Shown in pieces: positions 7,805 to 14,400 of a stretch of DNA of 20,308 nucleotides (its first letter is position 1; each line of letters starts with the position of its first letter). The notes below the pieces were generated by a model that made no database searches, was not told the DNA's origin, and saw nothing but the letters and a program-made list of their open reading frames with translations. The position numbers and the translations under genes are program-made. The DNA comes from JADHLJ01 sp038118725 (GTDB taxonomy: Bacteria; Pseudomonadota; Alphaproteobacteria; Thalassobaculales; Thalassobaculaceae). The stretch lies in NCBI GenBank assembly GCA_038118725.1, contig JAYOIK010000085.1:1-20308 (forward strand). Direction: 5' to 3'.

Positions 7805-9070
7805 TCACTTCGAGAGCGCGTGGTCGCGGGCGCGGGCGATCAGGGTGTAGCGGGATCGGATGCGAGCCGCGAGGTTGGTCGGGAAGACGCTGGATTCCAG
7901 AAGAGATAGGTACTCGTCCAAGACCCGGGGGAACTGCGCCTCGTGCCGTATTTGGGCGGCGGGTGGGAGGGTGAAAAGGAATTCATCTCCATCCCCGCTG
8001 ATATCCAATCCCGGGAAACGCGCGCGCCAGGCCTCGCGGGCGGCATCGAAACCCGTCGTGTCCTGGATATGGAGCCGAAACTCGGTCTCAAAACCGGTTT
8101 CCGGGCCGTGCCGAATCGAAAGCTCGGCGTTTTCGCCGCGGGCGGTGAAGCCGTGCAGGTCGCTACCGCCCTCGGGCTCGCGGTGGCCCCATTCGCAGAG
8201 ATGCCGGACCCAGAGACCGCGCAGATGATAATCGATCCGGCCATTGCAGGCGAGATTCAGAACATCACCGTCAACCGCCCCGGCCAACGCGTCCGGGAAG
8301 ACGTCCGCGCCGGTGCTCTCTTGAAACAAGGCCAGCGGTACCTCGGTGACCCAGCGTTCCGCGTCCAGGACCTCCATGTCACGATCCGCGTCGAAGGGAT
8401 GGTCTGGCCCCAAGGTCTCCGAAATCCATTGCGCCTGATCGACATAGTGGGAATGGATGTCGACCATGCCGTCGCCTTGTACGTTGATGTCGTAGAACCA
8501 GGGCGGACGGAGTAGCGGCCTGCCGTCGACCCTCTTGAGCAGGTGATGGCGGGAAATCAGTTCGATCGCCGGCGCGTCGGCATGGGTGACGAGGTCGCCG
8601 AAAACCGACTTCTCGGCGATGACCGCGTTTCTAAGCTCGGCGAGCCGGTTGATCCGTCCGGTCATGATATCGACCGCCGGTGGCGCGCCCGCCGTGATCG
8701 CGTCGAGATGCGGGAGATTGACGCTATCGGTCATCCAGGGTTTGTCGGCCAGAATATTGAACCCGGCGTCGTGCAGGCGATGCATTAGCGCCAGCCGTGT
8801 GCCGTTGCGTCCGGCCAGGATGACGGTCTCGCCGGGCCGCTCGGCGATCAATCTCTCCAGGGCGTCCTCGCCGCGATATAAATTGATTCGCCAGCGCGTC
8901 GGCGCGTCGGGTCTTGCATTGAAGCCCTCGATCAGAGCGATGAAGGCGTCAACTTCCGGTCCCTCCGGCGCGTAGACATGGATGGTCGGGTCAACCCTGG
9001 AATTGTCCTCGAAAAACAAGAGGGCGGCATGAAAGTGGCCGGGGTCGTGGACGACAAGTGAATGTTTCAT
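7805..9070 (-). CDS. Gfo/Idh/MocA-like NAD(P)-dependent oxidoreductase (putative)
   Basis: A 421-residue protein with an N-terminal Rossmann-like half and a larger C-terminal half typical of the Gfo/Idh/MocA superfamily. The N-terminus reads LVVHDPGHFHAAL, an unusual dinucleotide-binding loop with His where glycines are usual. NILADKPW corresponds to the family EKP segment, and DINVQGDGMVDIHSHYVD carries histidines likely to be in the active site. The C-terminal part resembles the putative oxidoreductase C-terminal domain found in some members. I used ATG 9070; an in-frame extension to 9130 lacks support. It is transcribed divergently from the selenoprotein gene, 245 bp apart, and lies inside the Sec locus, suggesting a shared pathway (inference). 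The substrate is unknown. Confidence 0.8.
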   Translation of the reverse strand: MKHSLVVHDPGHFHAALLFFEDNSRVDPTIHVYAPEGPEVDAFIALIEGFNARPDAPTRWRINLYRGEDALERLIAERPGETVILAGRNGTRLALMHRLHDAGFNILADKPWMTDSVNLPHLDAITAGAPPAVDIMTGRINRLAELRNAVIAEKSVFGDLVTHADAPAIELISRHHLLKRVDGRPLLRPPWFYDINVQGDGMVDIHSHYVDQAQWISETLGPDHPFDADRDMEVLDAERWVTEVPLALFQESTGADVFPDALAGAVDGDVLNLACNGRIDYHLRGLWVRHLCEWGHREPEGGSDLHGFTARGENAELSIRHGPETGFETEFRLHIQDTTGFDAAREAWRARFPGLDISGDGDEFLFTLPPAAQIRHEAQFPRVLDEYLSLLESSVFPTNLAARIRSRYTLIARARDHALSK

Positions 9071-9315
9071 GGCGCGAGGCCCGGAGCAGATCCGCTGTGG
9101 AGAGTCCGTGCCATGATAGCGCTTTTGCAAGCAAGCGGCCTCATAAGCGCGAAATTGTCACCAGTCCCTTCGCGATGGCGATCTGGACCTCGCGTCGAAA
9201 GGGGTGATCGCGTGTTTCCGATATGCGACGGTTGCCCCTCGCGACCTTTGCCCGGTGCCAATTGAACGCAGGTGAGCATGATACGGATTTTCCTTTTCCC
9301 ACCGGGAGGCGCGCC
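9071..9315. other. Divergent intergenic region ahead of the selenoprotein gene
   Basis: 245 bp between the minus-strand oxidoreductase and the plus-strand selenoprotein gene. It should hold both promoters. The selenoprotein frame stays open back to 9223, but GGGAGG just before ATG 9316 and the loss of family-like sequence upstream favour 9316 as the start. I found no operator palindrome or sigma-70 site I would defend. Confidence 0.4.
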
Positions 9316-10515
9316 ATGGTGAGGCTCGCCGATCTTCCAGAGGAGGGCCGCCCGCACATCGCCAACGCGCCGTGCCCGACCTATGAAGGCAACCCCTTCG
9401 TCGCCGGGCCTCCGCTGGCCGAGCGTCGGGTGGCGATCATCTCGACCGCGGGTTTGCAGCGCCGCGGCGATCGCCCCTATGCCTTCGATGCCGATGACTA
9501 TCGCATCATCCCCGGCGACACGCCGCCGAGCGATATCGTGATGAGTCATATCTCCAGCAACTATGACCGTTCGGGCTTCCAGCAGGATTACAACATCGCG
9601 TTCCCGCTAGACCGCCTGCGCGAGATGGCGGCGGATGGAGAGATCGGCTCGGTGGCCGACTATCATTACTCCTTCATGGGCTCGACCCACCCGGATCAGT
9701 TGGAGGGTACGGCCCGCCATCTCGCCGGGTTGCTGAAGGGTGATCAAGTCGACGCGGTGGTCCTGCTTCCAGTTTGACCGTTCTGTACGCGCGCCGTGGG
9801 CGGGCTGGGACATTTTCTGGAAGACGAGGGCGTGCCGACGGTACAGATCAGCCTGGTGCGTGAGCACACCGAGATCATAAAGCCGCCGCGGGCGCTTTGG
9901 GTTCCCTTCATTTTGGGTCGTCCGCTCGGCGTGCCCGATGACGGCGATTTTCAAAAGCGGGTGCTGCGTTCGGCGCTGGCGTTGTTTGACAGGGCCGCGG
10001 GACCGGTCCTCGAGGACTATCCCGAGGAGGCACCCGACGTCGCGGTCGAGGACGAGGGGTGGGTTTGCCCGATCTCGTTCAACCGCGAGGAGGATGTCAG
10101 CCTCGCCGAACGTCTGCGGCGCGAGGTTCAACAGTATCGAACCTGGTATGACTTGCATGTCGAAAAACGCGGTCGCACCAGCGTCGGTGTTTCCGGATTG
10201 GATCTGGAGACCTTGGCGGCCTTCCTGGCGGATCACGCCGAGGGCGGTGACCCACCGTCGCCGAACCCGGATGTCGGGGCCGCGCGGATGCTGCGCTTGT
10301 CGGTGGATGATCTCAGAACCTTCTTGTTCGAGGCGGCGGGCGCGCAACCGGGTACCGCCACTCCCAAACAGTTGAACGAGTGGTTCTGGACCGCGACCTC
10401 CGCCGGGGAGGCGATCATCAAGCTCTGGCGCCGGGTCAAGGACAGCTCCGACAAGGACTTTAAGCGGCTTTCGATGCTGATCGTGCCGCGGGAATGGGTG
10501 CCGAAGGACGGCTGA
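9316..10515 (+). CDS. Selenoprotein of the glycine/sarcosine/betaine/D-proline reductase B family (Sec at in-frame TGA)
   Basis: A single 399-residue selenoprotein is read through the TGA at 9775-9777; both halves lie in the same frame and neither is complete alone. Sec154 sits in VVLLPV-U-PFCTRAVGGLG, a UxxC redox motif. The position matches PrdB of D-proline reductase (Sec near residue 152). From memory of PrdB, the flanking blocks correspond: DIVMSHISSNYD then FPLDRLREMAADGEIG before it, and FLEDEGVPTVQIS after it. Residues ~235-399 form an extension absent from PrdB. The start is ATG 9316 with GGGAGG upstream. No pyruvoyl PrdA/GrdE-type partner is encoded nearby, so proline or glycine reduction is not implied; a reductive C-N or C-heteroatom cleavage is only a guess. 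The stop lies 1 bp from the convergent selD stop. Confidence 0.93.
9775..9810 (+). promoter_or_regulatory. Sec UGA codon with candidate bacterial SECIS hairpin
   Basis: The TGA at 9775-9777 is followed by a GC-rich inverted repeat: GCGCGCC (9789-9795), loop GTG, GGCGGGC (9799-9805), with one G-G mismatch. Its loop is about 19-21 nt after the UGA, in the distance range of bacterial SECIS elements recognised by SelB. A T at 9806 could be bulged if C9788 pairs with G9807. I paired this by eye; exact pairing and loop contacts are uncertain. Confidence 0.5.
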
Positions 10516-10516
10516 G

Positions 10517-12433
10517 CTACCGCTCACCCCGGTGGATCATGACGGTCGCGCCTTGTCTAGGCAGGGCGCGACCGATGATCCTAGCCTCGTCACCACCTGA
10601 CCGGAGCGCGGCGAGACAGTCCTCGGCCCGAGCCGACGGTACACCGGCCAACAGCCCTCCCGCGGTCTGCGGATCGCAAAGCAACGCAAGATCTCCGCTC
10701 GACCATCGATCCGCCGCCGCGAGATGATCCAACGCGCGTTCCCGATTGCGCGGCGCGAGGGAACTTTCGATACCCCGCGCCAAAACTTCCTCCACGCCGC
10801 CGAGACGGGGGAGCGTATCGGCGAAAAGCTCGGCGTCACAATCCGAAGCGCGCAGCATTTCCGTCAGATGACCGGCGAGCCCGAAGCCCGTGACATCGGT
10901 CATCGCCGTCGCGCCATGCGCCACGAGGAGGCGGGCGGCGGGGCCGCATCCCCGCAGCATCAGCTCGATCGCGCCGTCGATCCATCGCGCCTTGGCCTGG
11001 CCGCGCATTTCCGCCGCGAGCAACGCGCCGATGCCCAGCGGCTTGGTCAGGATCAGCGCGTCGCCGTCGCGGAGGTCGGACTTGCGATTGAGGCCGCCCG
11101 GCTCGGCGAGACCGTTCACCGTGAAGCCCAGGCCCAACGCGTCGCCCTCGACGCTGTGTCCACCGATCAGCCGAACATCCTCGGCCTCGAAGACCCCGGA
11201 GGCGCCGGCGAGAAGCTGAAACAGGTCCTCCGACTGCTCGCTCTCTTTCCCCGCCGGAATCTGAGCGAGGGCCAGCGCGGTCCAGGGCGTCGCGCCCATG
11301 GCATGCAGATCACCAAGGCAGTGATTCGCGGCGATGGCGCCGAAAACCCAGGGATCGGAGATTGGTGCCGGAAAGAAGTCGACGCTTTGAAGGATGGTCC
11401 TCCCCTCCGGCGGCTCCAGGATCGCGGCGTCGTCGAGATCCGATGGCGCGACCGAGGCGTGGGTCGAGGACAGTCGCGCCAGAGCCTCGGACAAGGGCTT
11501 GGCGCCGAGCTTGGAGCCGCACCCCTTGCAACGCATCCCGTCCGCCGTCGGCTCGGCTTTAAGCGCCGGTATGGGCTCGCCGGCTCGCGCGCCGTCCATC
11601 GCCGGGAGAGCGGCGTAACGGGTCATGAAGCGCCGGTCGATCCAGTCCTTCCATCGCCAAGCCCACTCACCGGAAACCGCGAGGCCGCCGCGCGTCGCCA
11701 CGGCGTGCCGCGGACCGGTGGCGATCAGTCTTAGGAAACGCCGCTGAGGTTTGAAGGAACGGGTTGGGCGGCCCAGCAACTCCCAGCGCAGATTGTCGGG
11801 GAGCACCACGCCTTGGCGTACCGCGTAGACGCCCGAGCGCGGTAGCTTCGTTCCCTCGATCATCGCCGCGTCGCCGGCCGCGAAAACCGCTGGGTGGCTG
11901 ATGGACCGCAGATGCTCATCGACGGCGAGGAAACCTCGCGTGTCCGTCGCGAGGCCGGTGTCCGACAGCCAAGGTGGGGCGATGGCGCCGGTCGCCCAGA
12001 TAACCATATCGAATTCAAGGCGCGCGCCGTCGTCGAGGATGACACCTGTTTGGTCGACCGAAGATACCGCGCGTCCGCCGTGGAGCTCGATGCCGGCGCG
12101 CGATAGTCGCCTGTCAAGGTCCCGCCGGGCTCGACCGCCGATACCGGGCAGGATCTCTGGTCCGGCTTCCAGCAGGGCGAGGGAATGGGCCGCGCGATCG
12201 CCCAAGCGGTGATGTAGCGCCAGGACAATCTCCACGCCCGCCGCGCCGCCCCCGACGACCGCGATACGCATCGGGTCGTTTCCCGCGAACGCCTCGGGCC
12301 AGCGATCGAGGAAACCGTCGATCGGTTTTACCGGGATCGCGTGCTCGGCCGCTCCGGGTACTTCCCGCGTTTTCGGCGTGGATCCCTCATTGAGAGAAAG
12401 CAAGTCGAAGGCGACCGAGGACCGGCCCTCCAA
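10517..12433 (-). CDS. selD: Selenide, water dikinase SelD fused to a pyridine nucleotide-disulfide oxidoreductase domain (intact 3' part)
   Basis: This open stretch of 638 codons (numbered from TTG 12433) makes selenophosphate from selenide and ATP. Residues ~300-638 are a full-length SelD domain (E. coli SelD is 347 residues). RCKGCGSKLG (301-310) holds Cys305 and Lys308, matching catalytic Cys17 and Lys20, while Ser307 replaces the non-essential Cys19. DAAILEPPEG, VDFFPAPISDPWVFG, GDLHAMGATP and TDVTGFGLAGHL follow in family order. Residues 1-290 are the NAD- and FAD-binding parts of an NADH dehydrogenase-like module: RIAVVGGGAAGVE (56-68) and VFAAGDAAM. The natural start is further upstream, but that part is disrupted (see 12434-12717). 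ATG before RIAVV (residue 55) or TTG 12433 are possible restarts. Convergent with the selenoprotein gene. Confidence 0.93.
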   Translation of the reverse strand: MEGRSSVAFDLLSLNEGSTPKTREVPGAAEHAIPVKPIDGFLDRWPEAFAGNDPMRIAVVGGGAAGVEIVLALHHRLGDRAAHSLALLEAGPEILPGIGGRARRDLDRRLSRAGIELHGGRAVSSVDQTGVILDDGARLEFDMVIWATGAIAPPWLSDTGLATDTRGFLAVDEHLRSISHPAVFAAGDAAMIEGTKLPRSGVYAVRQGVVLPDNLRWELLGRPTRSFKPQRRFLRLIATGPRHAVATRGGLAVSGEWAWRWKDWIDRRFMTRYAALPAMDGARAGEPIPALKAEPTADGMRCKGCGSKLGAKPLSEALARLSSTHASVAPSDLDDAAILEPPEGRTILQSVDFFPAPISDPWVFGAIAANHCLGDLHAMGATPWTALALAQIPAGKESEQSEDLFQLLAGASGVFEAEDVRLIGGHSVEGDALGLGFTVNGLAEPGGLNRKSDLRDGDALILTKPLGIGALLAAEMRGQAKARWIDGAIELMLRGCGPAARLLVAHGATAMTDVTGFGLAGHLTEMLRASDCDAELFADTLPRLGGVEEVLARGIESSLAPRNRERALDHLAAADRWSSGDLALLCDPQTAGGLLAGVPSARAEDCLAALRSGGDEARIIGRALPRQGATVMIHRGER

Positions 12434-12717
12434 CCGGACCCGTCTGGCGTCCGGGTCAAGCCGACGACAGCGGCGCGAAGAAACCGCGCGCCGGCGGCGG
12501 CGGTCAGTCGGCGCAGATCAATCCTGATGTCGTCCGCGTCGTAGTGCCCGGCGACATGGCCGGGGAGCATGCCGGAATAGGTGCTGGTCTAGTTCTCGGA
12601 TATCAGGGTCACGCGGGCGCCCGCCACCGGATACATGGCGAAACGGCGCAGCACCTCGATATTCGAGTGACCGCCGCCGACAAGCACCAGGTCCGTAAGA
12701 ATGGGGGAGCTTTGCAC
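12434..12717 (-). pseudogene. selD: Disrupted N-terminal FAD domain of the NDH-SelD fusion (amber codon plus -1 frameshift)
   Basis: Reading minus from GTG 12717 gives MQSSPILTDLVLVGGGHSNI and then EVLRRFAMYP...VTLISEN, the expected N-terminus of the fused flavoprotein with its GGGHSN dinucleotide motif. At codon 43 (12589-12591) there is an in-frame TAG. The same frame then continues as TSTYSGMLPGHVAGHYDADD, a strongly conserved segment of these fusions, so TAG replaces a sense codon. After RAAVVGL the frame is lost near 12455-12461, and DPDARRVRLEGRSSVAFD continues one frame over, joining the intact 3' ORF; one base is missing. Two lesions within 140 bp could be real decay or sequence error. 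GTG 12717 is the best start, with no strong ribosome-binding site. Confidence 0.85.
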
Positions 12718-12855
12718 GATTGTTCCGTGGGGCAGGGCGCATGAGAGGAAGCGTCACACTAAGCGCGCGCCGCCTCGCAATTCAATGGTTGCCGAACGGC
12801 TTGGCGCCATGAACACCGATTCGTGTTTGCCCCGTTGTCCGCCCAAACATCACAC

Positions 12856-12953
12856 TGTCGCTCTGGCGCGCGGCAGGGCCTGGAAAACGGGTCCGTGGAT
12901 GAGCTGTTACCGCCCCGGGCTCCCACCGCGAGGTCCCGTTTGCCAGCACAACG
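12856..12953. repeat. REPIN-like element (degenerate copy)
   Basis: It begins CTGTCGCTCTGGCGCGCGGC and ends near GCGAGGTCCCGTTTGCCAGC followed by ACGAC. Its middle (GGAAAACGGGTCCGTGGATGAG) is close to that of the copy at 13249-13352, so these two are nearest relatives. The right end has lost the clean GCCAGGACGACGG pattern, making it the most decayed copy here. Confidence 0.7.
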
Positions 12954-12970
12954 ACCCGACGGATTTAACC

Positions 12971-13099
12971 CTGTCGCCCCAGCGAAGGCTGGGGCTCCCG
13001 CCGGGAAGGTTGGCCGCGCATAAATCGTTGCAATCACGGAAAACCGAAACCCGTGGCGACCGCCCTTGGAATGAGTCCCAGCCTTCGCTGGGACGACGA
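12971..13099. repeat. Second type of palindromic repeat (long inverted-repeat element)
   Basis: It begins CTGTCGCCCCAGCGAAGGCT and ends with the near-complement AGCCTTCGCTGGGACGACG, giving terminal inverted repeats of about 20 bp around ~85 bp. Each end also folds locally (CCCAGCGAAGGCTGGG). The ends differ from the CCCTGGCG(C/A)...GGCAGGG type, so this is a sister family. MITE-like or REPIN-like; no transposase is present. Confidence 0.75.
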
Positions 13100-13120
13100 A
13101 GAAAGTTGTGGCCTCCTTAA

Positions 13121-13228
13121 CCGTCGCCCTGGCGCACGGCAGGGCCCTGGTCCGGGACTGTTACCGTCGTCGGAGGTTTCCTCGCTTGTGTCTCCGGCGC
13201 GAGGTCCCGCCTTTCGCCAGGACGACGG
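13121..13228. repeat. REPIN-like element
   Basis: 108 bp from CCGTCGCCCTGGCGCACGGC to TTTCGCCAGGACGACGG. Both ends are well preserved and match the left-edge copy and, inverted, the pair beside selC. The middle is unrelated to that of its neighbours. Confidence 0.85.
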
Positions 13229-13248
13229 TTCGTACCGCCCTCATCCAC

Positions 13249-13352
13249 CCGTCGCCCTGGCGCGCGGCAGGGCCTTGAAAACGGTTCCGTGAATGAGAGC
13301 CGTGACCGCGTTGGATTCCCACCACGAGGTCCTGCCTTGCGCCAGGACGACG
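13249..13352. repeat. REPIN-like element
   Basis: 104 bp from CCGTCGCCCTGGCGCGCGGC to CTTGCGCCAGGACGACG, in the same orientation as the preceding copy and only 20 bp from it. Its middle resembles that of the copy at 12856-12953. It ends 47 bp from the stop of the TauD-type gene. Confidence 0.85.
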
Positions 13353-13398
13353 ATGGGTCCGTTTTAATCGATTGTCGCGCTTCGGATCGGCATGCCGC

Positions 13399-14277
13399 TC
13401 AGACCGGCTTGTCGCCCTTGACCACGACCCGGTGGACCGCGCGTTTCTCCTTGGCGGCGTCATAGGGCTCGACACAGTGCATGGTGCAGCGATTGTCCCA
13501 CATGAGTACGTCGTTGACGCGCCACTTGTGGCGGTAGACGTAATCCGGCTGGGTCGCGTGGGCTTCCAGATCGGCGAGCAGGGCCTCGCCCTCGGCCTGT
13601 TCTATGTCGAGAACGTGGCTGGCGTGATTGCCGACATAGATCGCCTTCGCGCCGGTCTCCGGATGGGTGCGGACCAGGGGGTGATCCACCGGCGGCGCGG
13701 CGGCCATCTCTTCCTCGGTTGCCGGACGCTCGCCGGATTTCAGGCGACTACGGCCCCAGTCGTGAATGGCCCGCAAACCGGTGATCTTGGCCTTGGTTTC
13801 CGCCGGCAAGGCCTCATAGGCACGCGCGGTGTCGGCGAAAAGCGTGTCACCACCCTCGCTCGCGATCGCCGGCGATCGCAGCACCGTGGTCAGCGACGGG
13901 GTCGCGGTATAGGATTTATCGGTGTGCCAGACCAGCGTGCCCTTCTCCGGATGCACGCCGGTGGTCTTGCCGTCCGCCTTGACGTTCGAGAACACCTGAA
14001 CGTTGGGCATTCCCTTCTGGCGAGTCGATTTGTTGATATGGCCGTCCAATTCGCCGAACCGCGCCGCGAAAGCCTGATGCGGCGCGTCCTCCAGCGGCTG
14101 ATCGCGGAACACCAGGACCTTGTGGTCCAGAAAAGCCCTGTGGATCACGGCGAACTCGGCGTCGGTAATCCCGTCCGCGAGGCTGACGCCGGAGATCTCG
14201 GCGGCGAAACCGTTGGGATGCGGTGAGACGGTTACGTGATCGGCGGTTGCGGACATTCGCGCGGCGGCGTCGGCCAT
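13399..14277 (-). CDS. TauD/TfdA-family Fe(II)/2-oxoglutarate-dependent dioxygenase
   Basis: A 292-residue cytosolic dioxygenase, near the length of E. coli TauD (283). The iron facial triad is visible: H118 and D120 in VWHTDKSY, with a distal histidine in KRAVHRVVVKGDKP (H282); basic residues there bind 2-oxoglutarate. The preceding WDNRCTMHCVEPYD block is characteristic of TauD/TfdA. These enzymes hydroxylate taurine, sulfonates, 2,4-D-like ethers, alkyl sulfates or amino acids, releasing succinate and CO2. Start ATG 14277 is supported by AAGGAGG about 6 nt upstream. It follows the DAO-family gene on the same strand after a 123-bp gap (14278-14400), so it may be co-transcribed. True taurine specificity is not shown, and no tauABC transporter is nearby. 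Confidence 0.92.
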   Translation of the reverse strand: MADAAARMSATADHVTVSPHPNGFAAEISGVSLADGITDAEFAVIHRAFLDHKVLVFRDQPLEDAPHQAFAARFGELDGHINKSTRQKGMPNVQVFSNVKADGKTTGVHPEKGTLVWHTDKSYTATPSLTTVLRSPAIASEGGDTLFADTARAYEALPAETKAKITGLRAIHDWGRSRLKSGERPATEEEMAAAPPVDHPLVRTHPETGAKAIYVGNHASHVLDIEQAEGEALLADLEAHATQPDYVYRHKWRVNDVLMWDNRCTMHCVEPYDAAKEKRAVHRVVVKGDKPV

Positions 14278-14400
14278 GGTGATCCTCCTTGTCGAGATTC
14301 CTCACGGGGAGGGTAGCAAAATTGTCGGCGTCCGCCTCGGACGATTGTCCTTTCGATTTCAGGAATCGGCAGCATGATGGCGCGTGGCAACGCGGTACCG

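Larger units (their letters stand above)
12718..13398. other. Intergenic region of ~680 bp filled with palindromic repeats
   Basis: No protein gene is supported between the broken selD start and the TauD-type gene; short open frames here change composition abruptly and match nothing recognisable. From 12856 to 13352 it is almost wholly four palindromic repeat copies, listed separately. Positions 12718-12855 and 13353-13398 show no structure I can name. Confidence 0.6.

Noticed and set aside
9775..9777. TGA as a nonsense mutation creating a pseudogene
   Set aside because: The frame is undamaged on both sides, the site matches the Sec position of PrdB, the UxxC motif follows, and selA, selB, selC and selD are adjacent.
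10724..11734. Plus-strand open frame of 336 codons inside selD
   Set aside because: It is antisense to a SelD domain with clear catalytic motifs; the composition is a mirror of that gene.
12589..12591. Amber TAG as a pyrrolysine codon
   Set aside because: No pyl genes are visible, this protein family does not contain pyrrolysine, and a frameshift follows 130 bp later; mutation or sequence error is simpler.
12856..13352. CRISPR array
   Set aside because: Repeats are ~100 bp palindromic elements with irregular spacing and unequal middles, not short identical repeats with uniform spacers; no cas genes are present.
13372..14226. Plus-strand open frame of 284 codons opposite the TauD-type gene
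   Set aside because: Shadow frame; the opposite strand has iron-ligand motifs and a good ribosome-binding site.
13399..14277. Naming the dioxygenase tauD
   Set aside because: The family is clear, but no taurine transporter or specificity residues can be confirmed, and the family covers many substrates.
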